The position numbers were made by a program, and so were the translations under genes. DNA of 64,000 bases, taken from the NCBI RefSeq assembly GCF_000149955.1, contig NC_030988.1, positions 943,872 to 1,007,871 of the forward strand, read 5' to 3'. How positions within the stretch are numbered: the stretch's first letter is position 1; each line of letters begins with the position of its first letter. The notes under the pieces are model-generated. The model saw only the letters and a list, made by a program, of their open reading frames with translations, ran no database searches and was not told where the DNA came from. This document shows positions 10,949 to 25,286 of the stretch, one piece after another. This DNA is from Fusarium oxysporum f. sp. lycopersici 4287 (lineage: Eukaryota > Ascomycota > Sordariomycetes > Hypocreales > Nectriaceae).

Positions 10949-12044
10949 ATTGAGCACTGAGACTTGGTGTTTGGGCGAGAAGGGAAGGAGGCGAAATGAC
11001 GCGATGGAGTAATAATGTCAGACGTTCATGGAATATAGGACTACTAAGCGCGTGCAAGTTTCAACCCTTGACAGGTTGTTTATTCGCCAAAGATGCCATC
11101 GTGAGATGAAGGAGAGAAACTTTTAGGAGGACCGCTAAGAGGAGGGGTATCAACATGAAGAGGTGGGGTAACACATGTCATCAGACCTAGACCTCTCAAA
11201 GCAGCACGGGATTTCTTGCATATCAGGGCCCTGCATATCGAGGCCCTGATTCAATTGCTTGCAGAAACAGGTGATCATCTCGAGCATCTATCTGACTGAT
11301 ACTCTGATCGTCCAGTAATTCCCTCATACCCCGCAGTGCTGGTTAATTATCGAGACCGTGACGTCATGTCAGCGAATGGCCATGACACACGACACCTCGA
11401 CTACCCCACAAGACAATCGAGACTCTAAAAGCTTTGCACTTTTCCGGCATGGCCACGTATGACACATCCTTCAAACAGCATCAAATAGAGGTGACGCACG
11501 CCAAAGCACACTTTTATTTGTGTCTTATCCTGAATGATTCCCTCAAAGGTTTCCGCCAGGGTGACAAACTTGTTTTGCAAAGATATGTGTTTTCTACTGG
11601 AAATATCGTACCGCAACGTCGTTGGGTAAACATTTCAGGTCTGCGGCTCTTATGGACTGGCACTTTGAGCAAACAGATAAGTTAAATCGCTCGTTTTCTA
11701 TTCACATGTTTGCTCCCAATGCGGGATTTTTCACCCCTCCTAACTTCGCTGACCCAATCAGGAAGCAGAACAGCGATAGTAGATCATCGATTGACTAAAG
11801 CAATTTTGGCGTCTGAGATGCGTTTGCGGGTCGGCACGAGCCATCGTGCGTTGAAAAGCGGCTCTTTGGTTACTTTGAACAACATGCATTCTCTTAGCTT
11901 GTTTGTAGTCTCGATTAATAGAATGACGGCGTAAATTTCCTTCTACCCTGTATATCCGGCTAGTTATCGACTGTGACGTTGCTATGGGCCGTTGATCTCG
12001 GGCAGCAATTGAAAGCTACCCTGCACTGGCCCTCCTGTACAACC
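10949..12044. other. intergenic, no supported gene
   Basis: Short open frames on both strands overlap around 11430-11690, with no domain. This 1.1 kb ends at the left target duplication of the retroposon at 12045. Confidence 0.45.
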
Positions 12045-12729
12045 GACGTCTGTAGCCTAACTCTCCCCTGTAAAAATTCTTTCTTGGCACGCACTGTTAG
12101 TGCCGTGTTAGGAGCGGGATTTTCTGCAGGCCACGCGACCACACAAAACTGCGGGGATGCTATCGGCTCCCTAACAGCAGTTTTCAGAGAAGGAATTTTG
12201 GAGAGTTCGCCTTCTCTGACAACACCTTTGTCGGATCTAATGGCGGCACCTCAGAACCAGAACGCCTTAGATATCGGAGGACGATGCCCATGGCATCGGT
12301 AGCGACATCCTCCCGATCAACGACGCCGATTGCGATGGGTTTTTCTCCTTTGAAGGCAAGCCGCACCGTCGGCCTCTGATTCCTTCCCGAGGTTTTTCCC
12401 TGCCGCCGCGACAGTCGACTACGAGCTACAACTTGGTTACTGGAGATTGTGGACTGCGTCGGCAGATGTAGTGATGCGCGAGAGAATTCTGGTCGGTGGA
12501 AAAAGTTCGACAATAGATTGCCCCCGAACCCGCTGACGGGTGACGGGCTTGAGAAATACAGCACCTTTTGTGCCATTGGTATGCTGGATGGTGAAGGAAG
12601 CGGGGTTTCCCTGTACCTAGCTAGCTCAGCACGTCTTTTGCTCCAGTAGGAGATCTGGCTTCGTTACAGCCACCCAGACGAAAAATATACAAACAAACAA
12701 ACAAACAAACAAAAAGACGTCTGTAGCCT
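12045..12729 (+). mobile_element. SINE-like retroposon, copy 1, with 14-bp target duplication
   Basis: The element body is 12059-12715. It starts AACTCTCCCCTG and ends in AAAAATATAC plus an (AAAC)n tail. It is flanked by perfect 14-bp duplications GACGTCTGTAGCCT at 12045-12058 and 12716-12729. A second copy at 42793-43429 begins at the same 5' point and is over 90% alike by eye. The tail and variable-length duplications indicate target-primed reverse transcription. I see no A/B box, so it may be a LINE derivative rather than a tRNA SINE. Two hairpins lie at 12641-12652 and 12656-12672 near the 3' end. Open frames inside it (for example minus 12184-12576) are not supported as genes. Confidence 0.85.
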
Positions 12730-13501
12730 CGGCTGTCCATATGATACTCACTGCATCGTGCTGATATTCAGGGTTATTGCATCCTCAAAATGTAGACGCT
12801 GGTATTGCGAGATTGAAGCTACGCTAAGGATATGATTGGGAAATGAAAGGGCAAACCCGACCAAGTAGCACGAGTGATACTGTTTTGTGGGGCCTGCTCT
12901 AGCATTGATTGGCTTTTGATCAAAGCCACAGATACGAATACGAATCACGGTGGCATAGCTGGGTAATCACAGGTATCTAAAATCTAGGCCAATTAATTAG
13001 CTAGAGAAAGAATGTATTTTTTGATACTGCTATCTTTACTGGGACCAGTGCCTAATCTTACCCCGCTGGAGCTTCTTGGTCCTCAAAGAGGATACGAGGT
13101 CGACTTTTTTTTCTTTTACAGACCTGTCACAGAGGAATAAGGTATCGAAAACATTTGAAAAACATGACAGGCTCAATTGATCAATCGCACCAATCTAGGG
13201 CACCCTGCAAACGACCTACCGCGCTTTGTATCGAGACTAAACAACTTTTTCTAGATCTTGATGTTTCCTGTATTATTATCGCGATGCACCTCCGCCTTCT
13301 GATTTTCCCCCCGTACAGGTTCACGTGAGGCACGTTCATGTCGCTTCCCGGAAAAGCAGGCGAGTAGCCGATCCGGAAAGGGTATTAAATAAGGCAATCG
13401 CCATCAGCTTGTTAGCTGCCTTTCGGTGGAAACCGACAAACTCATCGGCAAGCGTTGTCGTTCGTAATTCCGACTGTCCCCCGTTGACGTGTCCGGCAGC
13501 G
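12730..13501. other. intergenic, no supported gene
   Basis: AT-rich spacer between the retroposon and a convergent gene end. No domain-bearing frame and no RNA gene seen. Confidence 0.5.
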
Positions 13502-14842
13502 TCAACCATTGGTCGCAATCCCGTTAGCCGCTGACATCTCGTCGTCCGCCTGGTTGGCCAGGCCCAGGTTGATTGGGTCCATCACAGTCTTATCGCTATT
13601 GTCTACCAAACTTCTCAGACTCATGATTGATGCATTTCCTCCCTTGGGCTGCTGCCCTTGTCTCGTGAAAGTAAATGCACCACTTGGCCCATTTTGGCCT
13701 GTCGGAGAACAACCGCCGGGTGCAGAGGCCGCATGACAACCAGTCGTTGCAGCTTGAGGCAAACTGCCGCTCGTTGGGTTTTGACGGCTTTGTCTTGCGC
13801 CTTGATACGGAAGGTACGCCACCCCACCTGGGCTGCTGTGGTTTGAAAATTCTGCTGGAGACCTTCTGCGCGGGTCATTGTCCACGGCACTTCGTGGTGG
13901 AGGCAGTCTATAGCCTTCATCCTGTTCTTCTGACGTCCTGCGACGCCGTCGTCCTGCAAGCTGGTTGCCGTCATCAGCACTCGGATCGCCATAAGACGAC
14001 AAAGATTCTGCGGGTGACTGGACAGGGCCATAGTAGTTCGCAGAAAGACGAGGGGCTCCCTGATGAGCAACATGGATTTGTGGAGGTGCTTGAGCTGTGC
14101 TTAGTGCCAGCGGTTGCCCATGGGCACCGAAGAGTTGAGTGCCCGGGGGTACACCTCCTGGGAGTGCTGACACGGGGATAAAAGCTGTCGAGCTTGAAGA
14201 AGATGCGGGCTGAAAGATACATTCTTCGTTCATACGGGCGCAATTCTGGCATTTGCCACCGGGGGCGCTCTGGTAGCCGCTGCAACGGATCTATAGATAG
14301 TCAGCATTTTTGAGCGGCAATGACATTTCCCCCAAACATCGCCTGGCACAAACCCTTTTCTTCCGGCAATACCTGCAAGCAATTGACGCCCGTTTTCGCG
14401 GGGCTGTCTGGGCCATAGGACGCTCACTACCATGTCCAACTTCGGAGCATTTATCGACACCAGCGAGAATGTCACGGTATCCCGGGTGGCCATCTGGCGG
14501 TGAAGATCCTGGAGGAGGTTGTTTATGGTAGTAGTTATAGTAGAGGATCGTGCCATAGAGCTCTTGCCCGTATGGGGGACGGTGGCCACCGTAATAGTAA
14601 AACTTTTGATCCGACACAATAGGAGGATAGGCCGAGTATCGGGGGTTAAATTGCGGCTGCAGAGGCGGGAGGTACTGTTCAGGTTGACCGGGCGGAGACT
14701 GCTGGCCTGAAAGAAGATCGCCATTGACGGCATTGGGATATGCGTATGGCGGGTCGGTAGGCTGATTATGCGCTAGAGCTACAGGCGAGGATCCGTGCGT
14801 GCCATTTCCACGGATGGGAGGCAAAGTATCTGATGTAGCCAT
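13502..14842 (-). CDS. Zn2Cys6 transcription factor
   Basis: Exon 1 (14842-14354) and exon 2 (14290-13502) flank a 63-bp intron (GTTTGT start, CTATAG end); the product is about 425 residues. Splicing completes a binuclear zinc cluster: CRYCRKKRIRC from the junction, then C-x2-C within GGKCQNCARMNEEC. The N-terminal 150 residues are rich in Pro, Tyr, Gln and Gly. The C-terminal part is Ser/Pro-rich with a basic patch GRRRRRTSEEQ. There is no fungal-specific (middle homology) domain, so this is a short Zn2Cys6 protein. I used the ATG at 14842 (MATSDTLPPIRG) because the frame upstream to 14992 reads like leader. It is a nuclear DNA-binding regulator; its targets are unknown. Confidence 0.82.
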
Positions 14843-17422
<2,580 letters not shown>

Positions 17423-18741
17423 GATGTAGTAGCAGGTTTGAGAAATTAGCAGTTTTACATGTAGTAGCGTTATAACCGTTATGAGAGCCACACTGTGAAG
17501 AAACAAATGGTAAAAAATACACATATGATCTAAATACTACCCTTCTCCTATAACTGTTCCTGCAAAGAATCACCCAAAGGGATATATGTCTTTCTGGACG
17601 AAGCAGTTAATGCCTGACTGATTCTTCAGCTTGTGTGCCTGCTCACTGGGTAGCAGGTACTCAATTTCATAAACAGAGCTAGTTAGCTGCCGACCCAGTA
17701 TGCCAGAAAAAACGGCGATATGCATCGATGACGAGATGGGATGCTGCTATATTGTCTGTCAGAACTTGCTAGCGTTTGCCTCTGGCTGACTTAAAAGGAT
17801 CTTCTCAGTTTATGCCGCAGTAACGTGCGGGCATTTCGATTTGTATCGTTCCTCCTCGGTGATTGGTGAATGGTCTTGCTGACTCGGTGAAGTCTGAATT
17901 CTGAACAGAGTTGAAATAAGACAAGATGATGATAATTTCGTGATTGCGTTCTCTGGACATGTGAAAAGCATGATGAATTTGGACAATACACCTACGGCAG
18001 CAATTGGTGTGATCCCACAAATTGAGATTTCTCTCGGGGCCATCTCTAGACGTTTCTGGGTCCCTGTCGAGAATGTTCTTGAGCGTAAAGCGGCCGATCG
18101 GAATTGACAATTGACGCGGGGTATCCATGCGGCGTGCCGGGTCTCTAGATCGGCGTGATGGGGAAGCCCTCCAATATTAGACCGGGTCCAACACACCATA
18201 TCCGGCAATTCCGCGACCCGTTGCCCCAATCATCCTGTGAAAGTCTAACCAATCACTATGCCTGTCATCCACGTAAACATCTTGCAGGGGCCGTGCGTCA
18301 GTCAACCGGGTTCCTTGCACACACTAGCGCCATGAGGATGGCGTTATCCTGACGGAAGCTTACCCGGTAGGTAAATGACGAGCTACAGACTGTTCCCCTG
18401 GTCGCTTGGCGCCAGAGAGAAATAATTGAACAATTAGATACGCATAAGATGGCCCTACCATGGTTCCAAGGGACGGCACCTCATATACATCATTGCGTTT
18501 TCCTTTTTGTCGATGTCCATCTGCACGCCTTGATTGGCACGGGTACGGCACGACAGACTTATTTAATGAAGTGCCCGACATCCTCGCATGTTCAGCTGTA
18601 TTTGTCAATTATTGCCCTTTCTACAAGCCCTGGCATCTCCTCTATATGGTCTTCTACCACTTTATCTTCAACGTTGTATAGACGTCCGGCCAATCTGCAA
18701 ATACGATATTACCTCTTCAGATTACTCAATACTCAATTGCA
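17423..18741. other. intergenic, no supported gene
   Basis: A minus-strand open frame of 139 codons at 17810-18229 has no recognisable domain and overlaps other frames. I see no splice chain. Confidence 0.4.
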
Positions 18742-20420
18742 ATGCCTTGTCGTCTAGATAATCACATTCTCGCCGTGGATACGAATGCCATTCACAAAGT
18801 CAGCACTGGTAATCCCGCTACCCTGTATAGCATGTTGACTGGTAAGTCGATCTTGTATGCGTTAACTTTCCATGTGCTGATAAGCCAGTCTTCTTTCGAT
18901 GTGGAGACTCTATTGAACATGGACAAAGACTAAAGAATCTCAGTTGGCGAAGTTGGCCAACCCTGAAAAAAGAGACCTTTGTTGTTGACAACGAGGAAAA
19001 GACCCAGAATATGCCTTTCGGGTTGGATATATGTGATCTACCACAGCTATTTGACACTGTCGAGTCCCTCGAAGACGAAGAGGCAGTCGATGCTGCTTCG
19101 GGACTGGCACCGCTTGGGATTGCCTCCCCTCGTGGACGAGGTCAAGGTTCTTGCGTCAGCACCCGGAGCCGCTGCGACGACTTCGAGAAGATGATTGTTT
19201 CCATTGTTAAGGATAAGGGGCCTCTGTCGGGCCCTCCTCATGTTGCTCCTGTCACCAAGGATTCTCTTCCAGCTCCTCCTGCTTTCGAGCGATCTAGTTC
19301 TCCTACAACCGAGTCACAATCGCCTGCAAATTCCATCACAGCTTCAGAGGGTTCCCCACAACCTTCGCCTCAAAGCATGCCCCGGACCACTGTTGCGCGT
19401 GGCTTCACTGTCAGTCTTCAAATACCTGACGGTGATCGATCATCAACGAAACCCGCGCCCAAGTCATCACCTGCTGCCCAGGTGGTGCAACTGAAGAAGC
19501 CCGCCCGCTTTGCGCTTGGAGGCTCTTGTTCGTCTAGTGAGCACGACCAGAGCCTCAGCAACAACAACAGCAAACCCATCAAGAAGCCTGCATTCCAGAT
19601 TGGTGGTTCATCTGAAGAAGATGGATCCCTCAAGAGCGCCATAGCTTCGTCACAATCTTGCTCGCTCCTCTCTGCGCCAAAGAATCAGGCCTCCTTTGGT
19701 GACAATGTGATGACACGAACAGTTGATCATCAGACTGTTGTAGACCCGGATACCGACGACTACATCGACGAGGACGCCATTGATGAGGATGACGACTCTT
19801 CAGACTGGGAAGACTCAACGGAGGATAATAGCAAACCTAGCATGGATGGCAAGCTCTTCCAGCGACTTGACGTCAATCGCAACTTGACCTCGCGACGATC
19901 GCTTATTACTCTCATGCTTGCTCAGAATGATGACGCGCACAATCGTGGTAACGACGCTTCCAAATCGGCACCAGCCATTTCCCGATGTCTTATGGCTGAT
20001 GGTTCATCACTGGGTGCTTCACCAAGTGATTCTCACGACGTAACCCTGATGATGAAGGAAATGCGTGATCCTGGTCTCAAGCCTATTCCTGAGGTGCCTA
20101 GGTCTAGCGCTCAGCCCATCATTACTAGCCCCAATCAAATTCAGCCTCAAGCTGCGCTGTCACCTCGCACCACTCGTCGCAACATGAGGGCGACTGAGGT
20201 AACCGAGTCTCTTCGACGCCATCTCCTCAGGGAACGACAGGATAAGTCTTCGACAGCCAATGCCGTCCTAAAGCGAGGATGTACATCACAAGATGTGGCC
20301 AACATGAAGCAGTACGCTGAGAGGCCTTGCATGAAGAAGAGCGAGGATGTAAACGCGAGCAGCTGGAACCATTATATTTCTGAGGAGGTTATCGATGGGT
20401 ACCATTGCATGAGGTGGTGA
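18742..20420 (+). CDS. DUF1752/DUF3295 regulatory protein
   Basis: Exon 1 (18742-18841) and exon 2 (18889-20420) join across a 47-bp intron to give 543 residues. The junction creates LTVFFRCGDSIEHGQRLKNL followed by SWR, the short conserved motif of the DUF1752 (AreA N-terminal-like) family. The C terminus matches the DUF3295 pattern: SLITLMLAQNDDAHNRGN, ANAVLKRGCTSQDVANMKQY, and a terminal DVNASSWNHYISEEV. The middle is Ser/Pro-rich with an acidic stretch (DEDAIDEDDDSSDWEDSTED). Family members are fungal proteins implicated in nutrient or glucose signalling, but the role of this one is not shown. All expected blocks are present, so it is probably functional. Confidence 0.85.
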
Positions 20421-21606
20421 ATCGACTGGACAGATATGTCACACAAGTGCTTCCTGGTAACGGAGGGCATTGGTTGAGCGTTTTATCGGTGATGTGGAGT
20501 TCCCTCGCGACTTATGTCAGTCGTCACGATTTGTTTGGTTTGAATTGACCTTCTCTCTAATAGATCGTCTAGATAGCCACAATACTCTCGTCATTCAAAA
20601 GACCTCTATCATTAACATATTTAGGCCCGGAAGCTATGAAAACAGAGTTCAGCACAACGTGGACGGATGGAGTTAAGTCAGAAGCGAATTCACATTCGGC
20701 AGCATCTCCAGAGGAAGTTAAACATGAACCCAAGTACTATTGCTTGCTAGATAACGCGATTAGAGCTCAGCGTAGCACATGTGCGAACTGTGTAAATGAT
20801 AGTCGAAGAACCAAAGGATCAAAACGAGCACAAATGTAGTTTGGGCGACTCTCTGGCCTGTGTGAGGAGAAATCCGTCATTTAGAAACCTCCGAATCTTG
20901 ATCGAAAAGACAGTTTCCCAGAGCATAATTTGGCTCTGACTGCCATCTCTTCACGGATGCAAGTCCCGCCTACAATGTATTTTCCTTTTTGTACAAGGAC
21001 TGTGGGCCCTTTGTTACGAAAATGAATTACCGCCAGCAGAAACTGCACAGTCACCTGAAGTGTATCTAAAAAGCCCTTATGAACTCTTGTGACTCGGGGG
21101 CTTCAGTCTAAGCCAGGCGCATGTGAGAGCCAAGCTTCCTGCAGACTCCTTGCGGCTGTCGTTACGAAAGAAGATCCCTTGTCTCCATCGCCCTAGTTAG
21201 CAGTCTAAAGTTTAACCTTGGGACCAGCAATTTTCATCTTTAGCTTGCAGCTGTCAGGTGGACAGATTCTTCCCTAAAACCAGTTTCACTCCTGCTCTTC
21301 TCCAATGACGAATAAAGAACAATAGAATTGTGGACAAAGACCAACAAACCTCGTAATTAGCGCCTGTTCGGCGAGTGTATACGTAGAATAAGATGAGCAG
21401 GGTGGAGATGGTTTGTAAATTAACTCGGAGGAATAACCCCCTGTTGCAGGTTCGAATTCAAAGACTCCTTTGTGTAGCAAGCTTCTCGCCACAACGGATG
21501 CGGTACTGATGCCAATATTTGCTTCTTCGTCTAAAATAAGGGCTCTGGATATCCACTAAACGAAAAGCACTTTATCTGTCTATCTATCATCTGTCAGTCA
21601 GGGCAT
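20421..21606. other. intergenic, no supported gene
   Basis: A short plus frame near 20636-20839 (including YYCLLDNAIRAQRSTCANC) could be a decayed exon. Otherwise no coding signal. Confidence 0.4.
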
Positions 21607-22107
21607 TTGTCAGTTAGCCTCGGCGCCAACCGAGATGCCTTCAAGCAGCACAATGCTCAACCAATTGAGGAACGTGAGAAGCCCCTCTTCGTCATCGATG
21701 TCACTACCGTCAAAGATGCCGTGGACCTTATCCAGGAAGAGTGCGACAAAGCCTTTGCTAAGGACGACGCGTGCCCTGTTGGAACCGATATTCTCTATCT
21801 CCCTGATGTGTCACAATCGATGTTGGCGGGAGGGGTTCCGGCGCCCTGGGACCAGCAGCTACAATTTGTCAAGGGAGTAACCTCTCAGGCTATTAAGTAC
21901 GACGATGGCGGAATCGACATCTGGCCCATCTATGCTCCAAGTAGCCTCGAAAAGCTTTCAGACAAGGAGATTGAGTGTAAGCTTCACGTGACCGATCCCA
22001 ACAAAGCATTTGAGTCTTGCTCTGGTATTCAATGCCATTACGATAGAACAGTGAGCTCAATAGAAACAATCAACGATTATCAACAGTTACACTTCAGTCA
22101 TCAGTGA
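21607..22107 (+). pseudogene. VWA-like domain fragment
   Basis: An open frame of 166 codons contains YLPDVSQSMLAGGVPAPW followed by KYDDGGIDIWPI. The first piece has the D-x-S-x-S part of a metal-ion-dependent adhesion site, and the second matches the next strand of fungal VWA-domain proteins. Neither the later TDG metal-site loop nor a good ATG is visible, and the frame ends abruptly, so I call it a fragment. The spacing before the metal-site motif is unusual. A clearer VWA gene lies at 61237-61971. It may be an exon of a larger gene whose other exons I could not find. Confidence 0.35.
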
Positions 22108-22600
22108 TCTTTTTGCCTGGCGAAGATAACCTGGTCCCCGGGATTAGGTTCGGAATTCCTAACAATCAATTTCGTTTTCGACGTCTCAACGGCCTCGCCC
22201 TACGTTTGGTAAGTATCAAGTCTCGGGGTTGATAGGGCCGTAGTACGAGTGCACTCTGCCGGTGACTGATAATCCGAATCAAGGTTGTCCACTACCTTCT
22301 GCCTCAGCTGGATGGAGCGCCAATTGCGAAAAGCCTCTACGTGATTGGAGACCGATGGGATGGCATATCACACTTGTTATCAACACCCTGTAGAACCATC
22401 AACATCAGCTGTTTATCTTTACATCTTATTGTCATAAATGAGAAGATCTCGATATTACAAATCAATGGGAGTGAGTATATTCCTGGTTCTTGACCTTATA
22501 CGGTTTCTAGTGATGTACAGTCCGGCATGCGTCTCGCAATCTAAGCTTGGATCTTCATGTAAGGAGTATCTAGAGTCCACCCTTCCAGAGATGGAAATAA
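22108..22600. other. intergenic
   Basis: About 490 bp between the VWA-like fragment and the 3' end of the FAD oxidase. Nothing recognisable. Confidence 0.45.
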
Positions 22601-24366
22601 TTACTCTGGTATCTTGAAACCAGAAGCTCGTAGGCGCTGAAAAACACCGTGAGGGTCGTACTTCTTCGATGCTCTTCTCATTGTCTGAATGTTCCTAGCG
22701 CCGTAATGCGAAAGAGGATTCTGGTCACCCAACGCATAGTTGAGATATTCCCAGTTTTTATTGATACCAATTGCGGTAGCATAAGCATTGACAGCAGCCC
22801 TGTACTCCAGAGTCAGGGGATAGATCTTCTCCTGGTTCTCAGCCGTATCGACGGTAACGGCGATAAGCCACATGAGCGTAGGGCCATCAGCAGTAACATC
22901 TTCCAGGCCAAGAACATTGCCGCCGTTCTCTCGAGCATGGCTCACCATCAAAGCGGTGACAGGCTGAAACTGGACAAGGATACTGAAGTCGGAACCAGGG
23001 GCGGCAGCCTTCATCTTGCCAACATACTCTTCGTGTTTCTCGTCCATGAATTTCATGATGCGGATATCGTTTGCAGTCATTCCAGTCATCCAGTTGGCGC
23101 TGCAATTGATCAGTTGTGCCTAGAACAAGCCGGCGAGCAAAACTTACTAGAGGCCGAGAGGAGTAGGTCCCGTAAATTGGGGCACAAGATCGGCAATCTT
23201 CCCTCTGGTCAATGTGTTGGAAGTGTTGGGGATGCTGAGGAGAGGTGAGAAGGCAGTGGGAGACTCTACGGCGTCGGAATTTGAGACGACTGACAGCAAC
23301 AGACGCTGCTTTCCATCATACTGGACAGAAACAATGAGCTGGGAAGCAGCGTCCTCTTCGTTGACCTCGACAAATTTGATGTAGGTGTCAAAGACAGCAT
23401 GCCGCTGGGCCAAGTCGAAGACAATAAAGCCTCCCCAGAGTTGGTTCGAGCTGACGACACCTGCAAGGATCGCAATTAGAAGATTGACACGACGGCAAAC
23501 ATACGCACTATGTAAGAACATACGCTGATCAATACGAGTGACGAATCCTACATTGCCAGATCCGCCCTTGAGGGCTTTCCATAAATCAGGGTTCTGCTTT
23601 CTGTTGGCGTTGACAATTTTGCCATCGGCCAAAACGACCTCGAAGTTGACAACCTGGTCACAAGCGAAGCCTTTGACGTTGGTATGAAAGGAGTACTGAA
23701 CAGGTAAGTATGGTTCGTGTATGAAAAGAAAGTAAAAAGAGTCACTCACCCCACCACCAGTAACGAAACCACCAACCCCAACCACCGAAGCTCTGCCTCC
23801 GACGGCGGCAACTCCGTATGGGTCAAGGGCCTCGTACACATGACCCCAGTTAGAGCCTGGTTGGATCTTTGCAAGCTTGTGCTTGGCATCATAGACAGTA
23901 GCATTCATGTGACCTGCACGACAATCAGTACAACAATCGTGTGCTATGCGATAGGTGATGAGATTACCGAAGTCTATGGTTATACCATCCTTGACGCCGT
24001 TCGCGCCTCTGAAGGCCGAGTGGGCGCCGCTGCGACTACCAAATGGACAGCTGTGCTTTGATACCACTGTGGCGACCCGGGAGACATCCTGAGTGCTTTC
24101 GGGCATGACCATGCACCAGGGTTCGAGGGCTGCGTTAGCCGAATAATACGTTTTCAGTCGTTGCTCATATTGAGTTGTCTCTGGCATGTACACCTTGTTT
24201 TTCAGCTGAGGGATGTTGGTGAGGGCATCGCACTTCGGATCTGTCGTGAGCAAGTTGTTCACCCTGTCAGCTGAGTGTGAATGAAACGTACGCAAGAGAA
24301 GCTTCGGGCCTCCGAAGCATATGTGCATGCGCCTAGCAGCAAGATGACAGTAGTAAGAGCCTGCAT
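22601..24366 (-). CDS. secreted FAD-linked oxidoreductase (BBE type)
   Basis: Start MQALTTVILLLGACTYASEA at 24366 is a signal peptide, so the enzyme is probably secreted. Exons 3-6 are 23913-23750, 23695-23524, 23460-23148 and 23099-22601; the exon before them ends at 23968. Later joins are exact and in frame. The first join (donor at 24291) is uncertain: only an AAG acceptor keeps the frame. The FAD-binding PCMH fold shows GSRSGAHSAFRGANGVKDG, where the His is the usual covalent flavin site, and GGRASVVGVGGFVTGGG. The C terminus has the berberine-bridge (BBE) pattern YALGDQNPLSHYGARN and KKYDPHGVFQRLRASGF. Such enzymes oxidise sugars or alkaloid-like substrates with O2; the substrate here is unknown. 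Confidence 0.85.
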
Positions 24367-25286
24367 TATGCGAAGAGGAGTAGTCGAACAGCGATTGATA
24401 GAGAGGTATGCCTGGTTGGGATCGCGATACAGATGCAGCAGATTGAGACAAAAAGTTGAGCACTTAAATAGAGGAGAGTAGTGAAAATAGAGGCACATAC
24501 TTGGATCTCTTATCCATTTATGCCACGAGGCTTAGTAGTGCATGGATGGGAGTAACGTCTGACACATACTGTATATACTGCGAACACTTAGTCTGTCGGC
24601 TCGTCCATTCCGATGAGACGGACCAATGATGAACGATGTAAACCCCACACCTCCCCCACATATCCCCCACACCTGCTTATGAGCACCGACGCCATCTTGA
24701 TTCTTCAACGCAAGCTCTGCCTAGTATAGAAGGTGAAGGAAGTCGCCTCGCCAGCTGTCCATCCGGTCCGGGCTAGCCTTGATCCGTAGAGGTCAAGGTT
24801 TCCCACGGATCTGGTGGATCCGTGGCCGCTAACAATGTATTTAGGTTCCTTGTCATACGCTAAAGCCTGAACGGCCAACATAGCGCATCCCTACTGCTTT
24901 ACAAACACCCGCTCGCCCGTTGGCTTCCCTGGCTTCATGTAGTCAGGGGCAGGCGGATGCTGTAACGACTAGAGAAAATGGCCCACGACCGGTGGGTCTA
25001 GGGCTTAATTTCTTAGCTATGATTGCAGAAGCTGGGCGTAGACCTGCTTGACAAACCTTGGTCTAGAATGGTCTGATGCAATTATCTATTCTTACATGGG
25101 TTGTGTTCTTGTGGCTGCTGCTGATCATGACCGTTTTGGCTCCTGAGACTGTCGAGGTTGTTTGTCTCACAGTACAACAATATCTACTTATAAGCCCAGA
25201 TTCGCGCCTGAGGGTTCTCTCTGTAGAACTGCAGGTGCATTCTTTTACGAAATTCAAGTCTACATCGTCGTCCCAGGGGCCTAGAA
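24367..25286. other. divergent intergenic region
   Basis: Separates the starts of the FAD oxidase (-) and the PTH11-like gene (+), so it probably carries both promoters. No gene seen. Confidence 0.5.

Noticed and set aside
12184..12576. 130-codon minus ORF with a 91-codon counterpart at 42919-43194
   Set aside because: Both lie inside the retroposon. The similarity comes from the repeat, and both strands are open equally.
13675..14181. 168-codon plus ORF
   Set aside because: Antisense shadow of the Zn2Cys6 gene on the minus strand, GC-rich and without a domain.
21449..21459. GGTTCGAATTC resembling a tRNA B box
   Set aside because: No acceptor stem, anticodon arm or A box at the right distance.
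22649..23248. 199-codon plus ORF
   Set aside because: Antisense to the FAD oxidase last exons, whose motifs and splice sites are clear.
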